Under the pieces are notes generated by a model, which was given only the letters and a program-made list of their open reading frames with translations, was not told the origin of the DNA and made no database searches. Shown here in pieces: positions 46,595 through 55,614 of a DNA stretch of 64,000 bases. The position numbers and the translations under genes were made by a program. Every line of letters begins with the position of its first letter. Position 1 is the first letter of the stretch. The DNA is from Microbacterium pseudoresistens (lineage in GTDB: Bacteria; Actinomycetota; Actinomycetes; Actinomycetales; Microbacteriaceae): assembly GCF_013409745.1 (NCBI RefSeq), contig NZ_JACCBH010000001.1, forward strand, positions 310,001 to 374,000, given 5' to 3'.

Positions 46595-47628
46595 GCCGTC
46601 ACGGGAATCCCGGACGCCGCGCGCTCGACATCCTCGGCGAAGTGGCAGGCAGATGCATGCGCCCCCGCCGCCGGAGGCGTCTCGGCCGACACCTCGCGGA
46701 ACGACGGACGCTCGGTGACGCAGCGCTCGGGGTTGCCGAGCTGTTCGCGCAACCAGCAGCGCGCAGCGAACGGACACCCGACGGAGGTGTCATCGACGGG
46801 TGCCGGGGTGCTGTGCATCCACGGGCGCTCGGGGACGACGCCGGGAGTGTCGACGGGGGCCGCGCCGATCAGCATCCGCGTGTACGGATGCCACGAGCGA
46901 TTCATGATCTCGGCGCGCGACCCGAGCTCGACGAGCGCCCCCATGTACATCACGGCGATCCGGTCGCAGAAGAAGTTCACCACTCGCAGATCGTGCGTCA
47001 CCATGACGATGGTGAGACCGAGCGATCGCTTCAGGTCGCCCAGGAGGTTGAGCACCTGCGCCTGGATGGACACGTCGAGGGCGGACAGCGGCTCGTCGGC
47101 CACGATGACCGAGGGGTCGACGGTGAGCGCCCTGGCGAGCACGATGCGCTGCCGTTGCCCGCCGCTGAACTCGTGCGGATAACGATCGAGGACCCCCTCG
47201 TGCAGACCCACCTGGTCGAGCAGCTCCCGCATCCGCCGCTCGCGCTCGGCGCCCTTGACCCCGATCACCCGGTATCCATCCGCAAGCGTGGCGCGGATGG
47301 AGCGGAACGGGTTGAGCGATGCGTAGGGGTTCTGGAACACCATCTGCACCAGGCGCCGGAACTCGCGCCGCCGCCTACCGCGCAGCTTCGGGATGGACTC
47401 CCCCCGAACACGGGACTCGCCCGAGGACGCGGTCTCGAAGCCCATGAGGATGCGCGCGAGGGTCGTCTTGCCCGAACCGCTCTCGCCGACGATGCCCAGG
47501 GCCTCGCCCTCGGTGACTGAGAGCGACACACCGGCGACGGCGGGCCTGTTGTGTCGGCGTCCGAAGACCTTGACGACGTCGCGGGCCTCGAGGATGGGCC
47601 GTTGCGGAGCGCTCTGGTCGGTGTTCAT
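46591..47628 (-). CDS. Peptide/opine-type ABC transporter ATPase (OppF/DppF-like)
   Basis: 345 residues. Walker A GESGSGKTT, Q-loop VFQNPYASLNP, signature SGGQRQRIVLARAL, Walker B VIVADEPLSALDVS and switch His VTHD are intact. The C-terminal oligopeptide/dipeptide transporter domain carries Cys residues (GCPFAARC, ERCVTE, ACHF). GGAGGA precedes ATG 47628, 3 bp inside the partner ATPase gene. Confidence 0.93.
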   Translation of the reverse strand: MNTDQSAPQRPILEARDVVKVFGRRHNRPAVAGVSLSVTEGEALGIVGESGSGKTTLARILMGFETASSGESRVRGESIPKLRGRRRREFRRLVQMVFQNPYASLNPFRSIRATLADGYRVIGVKGAERERRMRELLDQVGLHEGVLDRYPHEFSGGQRQRIVLARALTVDPSVIVADEPLSALDVSIQAQVLNLLGDLKRSLGLTIVMVTHDLRVVNFFCDRIAVMYMGALVELGSRAEIMNRSWHPYTRMLIGAAPVDTPGVVPERPWMHSTPAPVDDTSVGCPFAARCWLREQLGNPERCVTERPSFREVSAETPPAAGAHASACHFAEDVERAASGIPVTA

Positions 47629-48641
47629 TCCGATTCCTCCTCGGTGGCGAAGTGGCAGGCGGCCCAGTGCGAGCCGTCGCCCCGAGCACGCGGATCGTGG
47701 GTGCGGCACTGCTCCGGCTCGCCCTTGGCCCGGTAGAGCGGACAGCGGGGGGAGAAACGGCACCCGGTCGGCCAGGAGCCCGGCCGCGGAGGCTGACCGG
47801 GGATGGCGTCGAGGCGCGCCGGCGGCTCACCTCCCAACGGCAGTAGGCTCGCCAGCAGCGCACGCGTGTACGGATGCTCCGGACTGCGGAAGACGTCCTT
47901 CACTGGGCCCGACTCGACGATCCTTCCGGCATACATCACCATCACCCGGTCGCCGATTTCGGCGACGGTCGCCAGGTCGTGCGTGACGAAGATGATGCTC
48001 GTGCCGTGGGTGGCGGCGATCGACTTCAACAAGGCGAGGATCTGCGCCTGCACGGTCACGTCGAGTGCCGTGGTCGGCTCGTCGGCGATGATGAGCTTCG
48101 GTTCCAGGATGAGTCCCTGCGCGATGGCGACGCGCTGCTGCATCCCTCCGCTCAGTTCGTGCGGATATCGACGCATCACGTCTTCCGGATCGGGGAGTCG
48201 AACTTCGCCAAGGGCCCGGATCGCCCGTTCCCGGTGTTCCCGTCGCGTCCCGGGGACGGCGTGGTCGCGAAGGATTCGCGTGATCTGTTCGCCGATCGTC
48301 GTGACCGGGTTCATGGTGGCGAGCGCATCCTGCACGACGAGCGCTATCTCGGCACTGCGCACCGTGCGCAGCTCAGTCTCGCTCAGGCCGAGGAGGTCGC
48401 GGTCCTCGAGGCGCAGTTCCTCGGCGCTCGTGCGTCCGGGGGCAGGCACGGCCCGAAGGAGCGAGAGCCCGAGTGTGCTCTTTCCGGACGCGGATTCACC
48501 GACGAGCCCGATGATCTCCCCCGCTCCCGCGGTGAAGGAGACGTCGTCGACGGCGCGGACCGTACCCTCCTGGGTGGCGAACTCGACCGAGAGGCCGCGC
48601 ACGGTGACGAGCGGAACTGTCGCTTCGACGATGTCAGTCAT
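47625..48641 (-). CDS. Peptide/opine-type ABC transporter ATPase (OppD/DppD-like)
   Basis: 338 residues. Walker A GESASGKST, Q-loop VVQDALATMNPV, signature SGGMQQRVAIAQGL, Walker B LIIADEPTTALDVT and switch His FVTHD are present, with the C-terminal Cys-containing Opp/Dpp domain (GCRFSPRCPLY). It pairs with the OppF-like ATPase. Start overlaps the permease stop by ATGA. Confidence 0.93.
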   Translation of the reverse strand: MTDIVEATVPLVTVRGLSVEFATQEGTVRAVDDVSFTAGAGEIIGLVGESASGKSTLGLSLLRAVPAPGRTSAEELRLEDRDLLGLSETELRTVRSAEIALVVQDALATMNPVTTIGEQITRILRDHAVPGTRREHRERAIRALGEVRLPDPEDVMRRYPHELSGGMQQRVAIAQGLILEPKLIIADEPTTALDVTVQAQILALLKSIAATHGTSIIFVTHDLATVAEIGDRVMVMYAGRIVESGPVKDVFRSPEHPYTRALLASLLPLGGEPPARLDAIPGQPPRPGSWPTGCRFSPRCPLYRAKGEPEQCRTHDPRARGDGSHWAACHFATEEESE

Positions 48642-49552
48642 GAGTTCACTCCTCCGCTACGGGGATCGACGATGTCGCGCAGACCGTCGCCGAGCAGGTT
48701 GACGCCCAGCACGGCAACGACGACCACCGCGCCCGCTCCGACGGCGAGCCATGGCGCCTCGTACATGAACTCACGTCCTTCGATCAACAGGGATCCCCAC
48801 GACGGATCGGGGGGTTGCACGCCGAGGCCGAGGAACCCGATCGACGCCTCGTCGAGGATGCCCCACGCGAAAGCGGTCGTGACCTGCACGATGAGTACGG
48901 GGAGCAGGCTCGGGAAGACGTCGCGCCCGATGATCCCGAACGCGGAGGAGCCGACACCGCGTGAGGCCTCGACGTATGGCCTGGATCTCGCCGACACGAC
49001 GGAACTGCGCACGATGCGGGCGAACTGCCAGCTGTACACGGCGATGAGCGCGACCGTCACCGACTGCGCGGAGGGCCCCAGGAGCGTGACGATGCCGAGG
49101 GCCATGACCAGACCGGGGATGGCCAGCAGGATGTCGATCGTCCTGGTGAGCACGGCATCGGCGATTCCGCCGAAGTATCCGGCGGCGACGCCGAACACCG
49201 TGCCGATCACGAGCGCCCCCGCCACCGCCGCCGCCGAGACCGTGAGGGACACGCCGGATCCGGCCATCACCCGGGAGAGGATGTCTCGTCCGTAGACGTC
49301 GGTCCCCATAGGGTAGGCGAAGTCGGGGGCTGTGAAGGGAGCTCCCGCGTTGAACTCCGTCGGGTTGTAGGGGGTCCAGAAGGCGCCGAGAACGGCTACG
49401 CCGATGACCAGGAGCGTCATGATGAGTCCGAGGAGGGCGCGGGGTGTGCGCGCAATGCTGCGCAGCGTGATCGCACGCACTCCTCCCGCCGGTACGGGTG
49501 AGACGCGCCTCCCCAGGCGCGAGACCAGTGTCGCTGTCGTCGTGGTGGTCAC
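48638..49552 (-). CDS. ABC transporter permease (DppC-like)
   Basis: 304 residues from GTG 49552 (GTGA overlap with the partner permease). It has an N-terminal cytoplasmic extension, six membrane helices, the DppC-typical PMGTDVYGRDILSRVMAG and the ATPase-contact EAA-like loop EASRGVGSSAFGIIGRDVFP. It forms the channel with the DppB-like subunit. Confidence 0.93.
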   Translation of the reverse strand: MTTTTTATLVSRLGRRVSPVPAGGVRAITLRSIARTPRALLGLIMTLLVIGVAVLGAFWTPYNPTEFNAGAPFTAPDFAYPMGTDVYGRDILSRVMAGSGVSLTVSAAAVAGALVIGTVFGVAAGYFGGIADAVLTRTIDILLAIPGLVMALGIVTLLGPSAQSVTVALIAVYSWQFARIVRSSVVSARSRPYVEASRGVGSSAFGIIGRDVFPSLLPVLIVQVTTAFAWGILDEASIGFLGLGVQPPDPSWGSLLIEGREFMYEAPWLAVGAGAVVVVAVLGVNLLGDGLRDIVDPRSGGVNS

Positions 49553-50493
49553 GTCAGTCTCACTCTCGGATCAAGCCAGGCCTGGATGACCTCGACGGCG
49601 AGGTTGACCAGGATGTATATGGTCGCGACGACCAGGATCAGCGACTGCACGACGAGGTAGTCGCGCTGCACGGCGCCTTCGACGAGCAGCCGACCGATTC
49701 CCGGCCAGTTGAACAGCTGCTCGACGATCACCTGGCCGCCCAGCAGGGCGCCGAGGTTCATGCCGACGACGACGAGCACGGGCAGGATCGCGTTGCGCAG
49801 CACGAACCGCTGGTTCACCGTCCGGGGCAGAAGCCCCCGGATCCTCGCCTGCACGACGAACTGCTCGCGCATCAGCTCGGAAGTGGAGACCCGGACCATC
49901 CGGGCGAGGAATGGCGACAGATGCAATCCCAGCACGAGCGCCGGCATGAGCGTCAGACGCAGGCTCTGCCACGGGTCGTCGGCGAACGGCACATAGCCGG
50001 CCGTCGGCAGCCAACGCAGTTGCACGCCCAGGAGGAGGATCAGCAGCGTGCCGATCCAGAACACCGGCAGCGACAGACCGATCAGTGCCGCCGGTGACAG
50101 GATGCGGTCGAGCCATCCGCCCTTGTGCTTGCCTGCGTAGTACCCGAGGGGGAAGCCGATGAGCACGGTGAAGAGGAGTCCGGCCAGCGTCAACTGCAGG
50201 GTCGCCGGGATGCGATTCACCACGAGCGGCGTGAGCGGCGCACCGGTGATGAGCGAGACCCCCAGGTCCCCCTGGAACAGGCCGAAGAACCACGTGAAGT
50301 ACTGCTCGACGAGAGGGCGATCCAGCCCCCGCTCGTGGCGGAGCTGCGCGATGAGCTCCGGTGTGCCGTTCGGTCCCAGCATGCCGGCGATCGGATCGCC
50401 GGGCACGGCATGCACGTAGAAGAACAGCAGGAGGGTCAGTGCCCACAGCAGCGGGATCACGAAGAGTAGTCGTCGGAGGACGTACCTGATCAT
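49549..50493 (-). CDS. ABC transporter permease (DppB-like)
   Basis: 314 residues with six membrane helices. DppB-type start MIRYVLRRLLFVIPLLWAL, PGDPIAGMLG and the EAA loop QARIRGLLPRTVNQRFVLRNA are clear, as is NWPGIGRLLVEG. It is separated from the binding-protein gene by 64 bp holding a hairpin, consistent with higher expression of the binding protein. Confidence 0.93.
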   Translation of the reverse strand: MIRYVLRRLLFVIPLLWALTLLLFFYVHAVPGDPIAGMLGPNGTPELIAQLRHERGLDRPLVEQYFTWFFGLFQGDLGVSLITGAPLTPLVVNRIPATLQLTLAGLLFTVLIGFPLGYYAGKHKGGWLDRILSPAALIGLSLPVFWIGTLLILLLGVQLRWLPTAGYVPFADDPWQSLRLTLMPALVLGLHLSPFLARMVRVSTSELMREQFVVQARIRGLLPRTVNQRFVLRNAILPVLVVVGMNLGALLGGQVIVEQLFNWPGIGRLLVEGAVQRDYLVVQSLILVVATIYILVNLAVEVIQAWLDPRVRLT

Positions 50494-50519
50494 CGAGAGG
50501 ACTCCAGTGTCGGTGGGAA

Positions 50520-50550
50520 GCCCGGGACGACCGTCATGGCCGTCCCGGGC
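50520..50550 (-). terminator. Hairpin between binding-protein and permease genes
   Basis: GCCCGGGACG (50520-50529) pairs perfectly with CGTCCCGGGC (50541-50550). It lies just after the binding-protein stop and before dppB on the minus strand, with no T tract. It could stabilise the upstream mRNA or cause partial termination. Confidence 0.55.
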
Positions 50551-50557
50551 GCGGGCG

Positions 50558-52144
50558 TCAGTCCGCCAGGGTGGCGTACATCAGAGCACGGTTCGAGGCG
50601 TCGGCCCTCGGGTAGTAGCCCGTGAGCTTCGGCGAGGCTCCGATCACCGCGTACTGGGCTCCGGTGGTGATCGTCGGCTGCTCGTCGAGGACGATGTCCT
50701 GCACCTGACGGTAGAGGTCGGTGACCTCGGCGGTGTCGCTCGAGGCGATCGCCTGGGCGATGAGCGCGTCGACGTCCTCGTTGCACCACTTGGCGATGAG
50801 CTCGTTGGCCGAGCCCTCGCACGTGTACGTCTGCTGGAAGTAGGCGTCCACCGTCGCGTAGTTGTTGCCCGCGTGGTACATCTGGAACTTGTCGGCGGCG
50901 ACGTCGGTCCAGAAGTTGGCCCGGTCATAGGCGACGGGGGTGATGTCGATGCCGGCGGGCAACAGCGCCTGCTGCAGCATCTCCGTGTTGCACCGCGCCT
51001 GGGTCCAGGTGTTCTCATAGGGCACCTCCAGCGCGAACCTCACACCGTCCTTCTCGCGGATGCCGTCGGCCCCGGGCACCCAGCCAGCCTCGTCGAGGAG
51101 GTCCTCGGCTTTGGAGAGGGCGTCATCCGCATCGATATCGAAGCGCTGCTCGCCCTCGCTGTAGAAGTCCTGCCCCTCGAAGATGAGGTCGCCGAAGGAC
51201 ACCGGGCCGATGTCGCTCCAGCATGTGGTGAGACGATCGGCACGCGGCGCGAGGTACGCGACCGCCTGACGCACGTCGACGTCGTCGAAGGGCGGACGGG
51301 TCTTGTCCAGCCCCCAGGAGAGGATGCCCGGGCTCGGGGCCTCGAAGAACTGGATCGTGCCGGCGTCGTCGAGCCGCACGGCGTCCGCGGGCCGCATGTT
51401 GTACGTCATGTCTGCCGTTCCCGTCTCAACCGCCGCAGCCATCGCCGTGGTGTCGGTCGAGTAGGTGTAGGTGATGGTGTCGAACAACGTGAGGTCTTCG
51501 TTCCAGTAGCTCTCGTTGGCCCTGAGGGTCGCGTGACTCTGCTGCACGTTCTCCTCCAGCTGCCACGGACCCGAGGTCGCCGTGGGCTGGGTGAAGTAGT
51601 CGGGGTCGGCTTCCACGGCCTCCTGCTTGAGGATCGCGGCACTGCCGGTGGCTGCCAGCGCTCCGAGGAAGACCCGCGACGGCTCGGACAGTGTCATGGT
51701 CACCTCCAGGTCACCGGTCGCCTCCACCGACGCGAGCGCGGCGAGGCGCCCGCCCAACGCTTCGCTCGCCGCGGCGCGCTCGATCGAGTAGACGACGTCG
51801 GCGGCGGTGATCGCGCTGCCGTCGCTGAACGACGCGTCACGAAGCGTGAAGACGTACGTGAGACCGTCGTCGGACATCTCCCAGTCCTCGGCGATCATCG
51901 GGATGAGGTTGTTGTCCTCGTCGTAGTCGATCAGGGTGTCGTACATCAGCTCCATCACGCGTAGCGATGCCTGGGTGACGGCGATGGCGGGGTCGAGACC
52001 GGCCGACGGTTCGGTCGCGATGATGCGGAACTCCTGTGCTCCGCCGCCCTCACCCGGCTCGGGTGACGACGAGGAGCACGAGGTCAGCAGCAGAGCGCCG
52101 GCGACGATGCCGGTGATCGCTGCGGTGAGCGGTTTGCGATTCAT
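50558..52144 (-). CDS. Extracellular solute-binding lipoprotein, family 5 (peptide/opine type)
   Basis: 528 residues. A signal peptide ends in the lipobox LLTSC. The SBP_bac_5 fold is evident: ATEPSAGLDPAIAVTQASLRV, LTYVFTLRDASFSDGSAITAADVVYS, and SPGILSWGLDKTRPPFDDVDVRQAVAY. It binds the substrate for the four-gene ABC transporter downstream. Start overlaps the PLP-enzyme stop by ATGA. Family members bind peptides, opines, nickel or glutathione, so the ligand is open. Confidence 0.92.
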   Translation of the reverse strand: MNRKPLTAAITGIVAGALLLTSCSSSSPEPGEGGGAQEFRIIATEPSAGLDPAIAVTQASLRVMELMYDTLIDYDEDNNLIPMIAEDWEMSDDGLTYVFTLRDASFSDGSAITAADVVYSIERAAASEALGGRLAALASVEATGDLEVTMTLSEPSRVFLGALAATGSAAILKQEAVEADPDYFTQPTATSGPWQLEENVQQSHATLRANESYWNEDLTLFDTITYTYSTDTTAMAAAVETGTADMTYNMRPADAVRLDDAGTIQFFEAPSPGILSWGLDKTRPPFDDVDVRQAVAYLAPRADRLTTCWSDIGPVSFGDLIFEGQDFYSEGEQRFDIDADDALSKAEDLLDEAGWVPGADGIREKDGVRFALEVPYENTWTQARCNTEMLQQALLPAGIDITPVAYDRANFWTDVAADKFQMYHAGNNYATVDAYFQQTYTCEGSANELIAKWCNEDVDALIAQAIASSDTAEVTDLYRQVQDIVLDEQPTITTGAQYAVIGASPKLTGYYPRADASNRALMYATLAD

Positions 52145-53262
52145 GCTGTCTCTCTACTTTCAGGATGGGACTTGTGCGATTGCGGTGTTTCTGGGAGTTG
52201 CTCGCCGACGCCGTGCGGCGAGCGGGAACCGGTGAGCCGCTCGGCATACTCGAACAGTGCGGGCAACCCGCCGGTGTGGAGGAAGACGACGGTCGATGAT
52301 GCGGGGATGCGCTGCGCGACGATGTGCGCGAGGAGCCCGGCGAACCCCTTCCCGGTGTACACCGGGTCCAGCAGGATCCCCTCGGTCGAGGCGAGCCGGT
52401 GGATGGCGGCGATGCCGTCAGTCGACGGCACGCCGTACCCTTCACCGACGAAATCGGTGTCGTGGATGACGTCCTCGAGCCCGACGCTCGTCTCCACGCC
52501 CAGTCGCCGAGCGGCGCCCTGGACGAGCTCGAGGATCCCTCGAGGCGGGATGTATGCCTCGTGGCTCGCGTCGAGCGGTCCGATCCCGACGACGCGTGTG
52601 GGGAGTTCCAGCAGTTCGCAGGCGAGCAGGAGTCCGGCCTGGGTGCTGCCCTGGGAGGTCGTGTACAGATAGTCGAGCGTGGTGTCCGGCGGCAGCTGCT
52701 CGACGATCTCGAACAGGGCCTCGACGTAGGCGACGGCGGCCAGTTCGAGGGCGGCCTGCGCCCCCATCCCGACCACGTAGGGCGTGCGCCCCTCCGCCCG
52801 CAGGGAGGCGGCCAGTTCCGCCTTCGCGTCGATGACCGAGGCGCCCTGCGGAACGGGATGGATCCGGGCTCCGAGCAGGTTGCTCACGAGGTAGTTTCCC
52901 TGAATCGGATCGCTGTGCGCATCCTGCAACGGCACCAGATGGGTCTCCACGCCGAGCCTGGCTCCCGCCGCCGCGAGCTGACGCGAATGGTTCGACTGGG
53001 ACGCGGAACCCTGGATGAGGCAGTCCGCCCCGCTCGCGATCGCGTCCCCGAGGACGAACTCGTGCTGGCGCACCTTGTTGCCTCCGAAGGCGAGTCCGGT
53101 GAGGTCGTCGCGTTTGACGAGCACACGGATGCCGTCGAGCTCGGCGGAGAGCCGCGGACAGTCGTCCAGCGGGGTCGGCAGTGTCGCCAGCCGCGTGCGC
53201 GGCAGCTCGGCCAACCGCACTCGGATCTCGGCGATCCGCCCCTGCCACGTCGCAGAGCTCAT
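52141..53262 (-). CDS. PLP-dependent D-cysteine desulfhydrase / ACC deaminase-like enzyme
   Basis: 373 residues. The fold type II PLP Lys is K63 in AFGGNKVRQHEF. QGSASQSNHSRQLAAAGA and TTSQGSTQAGLLLACELL bind the cofactor and substrate carboxylate. The family includes D-cysteine desulfhydrase, ACC deaminase and L-cysteate lyase. Such enzymes release reactive enamines, and the overlapping RidA gene fits that chemistry. It is about 40 residues longer than usual at the C-terminus (HGVGEQLPETPQ tail). Confidence 0.87.
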   Translation of the reverse strand: MSSATWQGRIAEIRVRLAELPRTRLATLPTPLDDCPRLSAELDGIRVLVKRDDLTGLAFGGNKVRQHEFVLGDAIASGADCLIQGSASQSNHSRQLAAAGARLGVETHLVPLQDAHSDPIQGNYLVSNLLGARIHPVPQGASVIDAKAELAASLRAEGRTPYVVGMGAQAALELAAVAYVEALFEIVEQLPPDTTLDYLYTTSQGSTQAGLLLACELLELPTRVVGIGPLDASHEAYIPPRGILELVQGAARRLGVETSVGLEDVIHDTDFVGEGYGVPSTDGIAAIHRLASTEGILLDPVYTGKGFAGLLAHIVAQRIPASSTVVFLHTGGLPALFEYAERLTGSRSPHGVGEQLPETPQSHKSHPESRETA

Positions 53263-53732
53263 GCCGCCTCCGCCCTCACACGCACGACCGCCTCGACCTC
53301 TACCGTGCTGCCGCCGGGGAGCGCTGCCACTCCGACAGCGGAGCGTGCGTGCGTTCCCGCATCGCCGAGCGCCTTTCGCAGCAGCTCGGAGGCGGCGTTG
53401 GCCACGAGGGCCTGCCCGGTGAACTCGGACGCGGAGGCGACGAACACTGTGAGCTTCAGCACACGATCCACACACTCGAGCCCCACGACTGCGTCGAGCG
53501 CGGAGAGCAGTTGGATCGTACACAGACGCGCAGCCTCCTGCCCGCGGGAGATGTCGCCCGCCCCCGCCAGGGAGCCGGCGTAGACGACCGCACCGTCCCT
53601 CATCGCCGTCTTGCCGGAGACATAGAGCGTGTCCCCGTCGCGGGTGGCCACCTCGTAAGGATGACGCGGGGGCGCCTGCGGCAGCAGGTCGATACCCGCG
53701 CTGCGGAGCCGACGGGCGATCCGGTCGTCCAT
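53259..53732 (-). CDS. RidA/YjgF-family enamine/imine deaminase
   Basis: 157 residues, longer than the ~130 typical because of an N-terminal extension with PPRHPYEVATRDGDTLYVSGK. The conserved Arg is in HARSAVGVAALPGG followed by VEVEAVV. RidA proteins hydrolyse enamines and imines released by PLP enzymes. It overlaps the upstream dehydratase stop (TGATG) and the downstream PLP-enzyme start (ATGA). Confidence 0.9.
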   Translation of the reverse strand: MDDRIARRLRSAGIDLLPQAPPRHPYEVATRDGDTLYVSGKTAMRDGAVVYAGSLAGAGDISRGQEAARLCTIQLLSALDAVVGLECVDRVLKLTVFVASASEFTGQALVANAASELLRKALGDAGTHARSAVGVAALPGGSTVEVEAVVRVRAEAA

Positions 53733-54700
53733 CAGAACTCTTCCCCGATCAGGGCCAGTCCGGCGCGGGTGATCTCGTCGAGCCGGCGGATATGGGCGTC
53801 GTGCGGGTCGCTCAGCGGGGCGCGGACAGGTCCGACGTTCTGGCCGCGCAGTCGTGCGCCCGCCTTCACGAGCGCCACGGCGTAGCCGCGTACTTCATCG
53901 CGCAGCTCCACCAAGGGGCCGTAGAAAGTGCGCAGCAGCGCATCCATCGTGTCGTCGTCCCCGGCGCGTGCCGCACGGAAGAACGCGTTGGCGACCTCGG
54001 GCACGAAAGCGTGCACGGCCGACGAGTAGGCGGTGATGCCGATGCTGGCGTAGGGACGGTACTGCAACTCTGCGGTGAGCGCCCCATTGAAGAAGAGGAA
54101 TTCGTCGTCCACCGCGAGAGTCGTCATTTGCAGCGCGGGATAGTTGCTGCGGCCGTCTTTGAGGCCGACGACGTTGGGCAGGTGGGAGAGTTCGCGCACC
54201 GTCTCCGGCGCGTAGTCCGCCTGGCCGCGCTGGTAGATGATCAGGGGGAGGTCGGTGCTCGCCGAGATACGACGGACGTGGGCGGCGAGACCCGCCTGCG
54301 GCGCGCTGACGAGGTAGTGCGGCATCACGAGTGCGGCGTCGGCGCCCGCCTCCTCCGCGATGGCCGCGAAGCGCTGCGCCTGCGCCCAGCCGTAGCCGAC
54401 GCCGGCCACCACCGGCACCGCATCGGAGACCTCGTCGACCGCGACTCCGATCGCCGTGCGGAACTCGTCTTCGCTCAGCGCCCCGAACTCACCGGTTCCG
54501 CAGGCGATGAAGACGGCCGCGGCATCGCCAGCCACACGCGAGGAGAGGTGCGCCCGGAAGGGCTCCTCGGCGATCCGGGCGCCATCGGCCGTGAAGGCCG
54601 TGAGGGGAAAGGACAGCACCCGCTCTTGCATCCCCGCGGACATCCGCTCGGCCAGCGCACGGGAGCGATCCGTACGTACAGGGTAAGAAGGCTGTGTCAT
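53732..54700 (-). CDS. DapA-family dehydratase, 5-dehydro-4-deoxyglucarate dehydratase-like
   Basis: 322 residues from ATG 54700 (GGAG upstream). It is a class I aldolase-fold enzyme with the Schiff-base Lys K181 (VVGLKDG) and Tyr Y156 (LIIYQR). The segments LSFPLTAFTADG, FIACGTGEFGALS, AGVGYG, YSSAVHAFVPEVANAF and GPVRAPL are those of 5-dehydro-4-deoxyglucarate dehydratases, which yield 2-oxoglutarate semialdehyde. A related deaminase acting on a pyrroline carboxylate is an alternative. The matching aldehyde dehydrogenase is in the divergent operon. It leads the ten-gene leftward operon. Confidence 0.83.
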   Translation of the reverse strand: MTQPSYPVRTDRSRALAERMSAGMQERVLSFPLTAFTADGARIAEEPFRAHLSSRVAGDAAAVFIACGTGEFGALSEDEFRTAIGVAVDEVSDAVPVVAGVGYGWAQAQRFAAIAEEAGADAALVMPHYLVSAPQAGLAAHVRRISASTDLPLIIYQRGQADYAPETVRELSHLPNVVGLKDGRSNYPALQMTTLAVDDEFLFFNGALTAELQYRPYASIGITAYSSAVHAFVPEVANAFFRAARAGDDDTMDALLRTFYGPLVELRDEVRGYAVALVKAGARLRGQNVGPVRAPLSDPHDAHIRRLDEITRAGLALIGEEF

Positions 54701-54722
54701 TGTATGTCTCCATATGTAGCTG

Positions 54723-54752
54723 TTGTCTTTCACAGCAGTCAGAGGCTACTAT
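54723..54752 (+). promoter_or_regulatory. Candidate sigma-70-type promoter of the iclR operon
   Basis: TTGTCT (54723-54728) and TACTAT (54747-54752) are separated by 18 bp, about 60 bp before the IclR start. An inverted repeat GCTGT/ACAGC (54719-54736) overlaps the -35 and could be an operator also controlling the divergent operon. Confidence 0.4.
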
Positions 54753-54813
54753 AGGGGTCGCGATGATGCAATGATGGACAGGACGAAAACTCCGGATGCG
54801 AGAAAGAGGTCTC

Positions 54814-55614
54814 ATGACGGATGTGGCGAGCACCGGGGGCGTGCGGCCGGTCAAGTCAGCGCTGCACACGATCGAGGTCCTCGAGTACCTCGCCTCGAGG
54901 AACGACGAACCCGCACGCCTGCGAGACATCGGCGATGACCTGGGGATCCCCCGCAGCAGTCTCTACGCCCTCCTGCGCACCCTCTCCGACCGGGGGTGGG
55001 TCCGCCGCGACACGACGGGAACCCTCTACACGATCGGAATCCGCGCACTGATGGCGGGAACCACCTACATCGACTCGGATCCCTACCTGCGCGCCGCGAT
55101 GCCCTGGCTCGAGGAGCTCAACCGCGAACTCGACGAGACGGTGCATTACGGTCGCCTCGACGGCTCCGACGTCGTGTACCTGACCACCAAGGAGTCCTCG
55201 CAGTACCTCCGCTACATCAACCGCGTCGGTCGGCGCCAGCCCGCATCGGTGACCGCCATGGGGAAGGCGATCCTCGCCGACTGGCTCGACGTCGATCTCG
55301 ACGCGCACCTCCAGGATCCGCTGCCGCAGGTGACGGCGCACTCGCTCACCAGCGTCGACCGTCTCCGAGCCGACCTCGATGAGACCCGGCGACGCGGCTA
55401 CGCGATCGACGCGGAGGAGAACTCCCTGGGCATCCATTGCTTCGGGTTCGTGCTGCATTCCGTCTCACCGGCCACCGACGCGATCAGCTGCTCGGTGCCC
55501 CTCGCCCGCCTCACACCCGCGCGGGAGGACCAGATCGTCGACGCCCTCAAGCGGACGGTCATCGAGATCGAACGACACCTTCCGCGCCTCACCTTCGGAC
55601 CGGTGGCCTGGTGA
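54814..55614 (+). CDS. IclR-family transcriptional regulator
   Basis: 266 residues from ATG 54814 (AAAGAGG upstream; an ATG at 54796 lacks a site). The N-terminal winged helix has SALHTIEVLEYLA, ARLRDIGDDLGIPRSSLYALLRTLSDRGWV. The C-terminal effector domain has YINRVGRRQPASVTAMGKAILA and GYAIDAEENSLGIHCFGF. It lies between two divergent catabolic operons and probably controls both in response to substrate or an intermediate. Its stop overlaps the next start by GTGA. Confidence 0.92.
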   Translation: MTDVASTGGVRPVKSALHTIEVLEYLASRNDEPARLRDIGDDLGIPRSSLYALLRTLSDRGWVRRDTTGTLYTIGIRALMAGTTYIDSDPYLRAAMPWLEELNRELDETVHYGRLDGSDVVYLTTKESSQYLRYINRVGRRQPASVTAMGKAILADWLDVDLDAHLQDPLPQVTAHSLTSVDRLRADLDETRRRGYAIDAEENSLGIHCFGFVLHSVSPATDAISCSVPLARLTPAREDQIVDALKRTVIEIERHLPRLTFGPVAW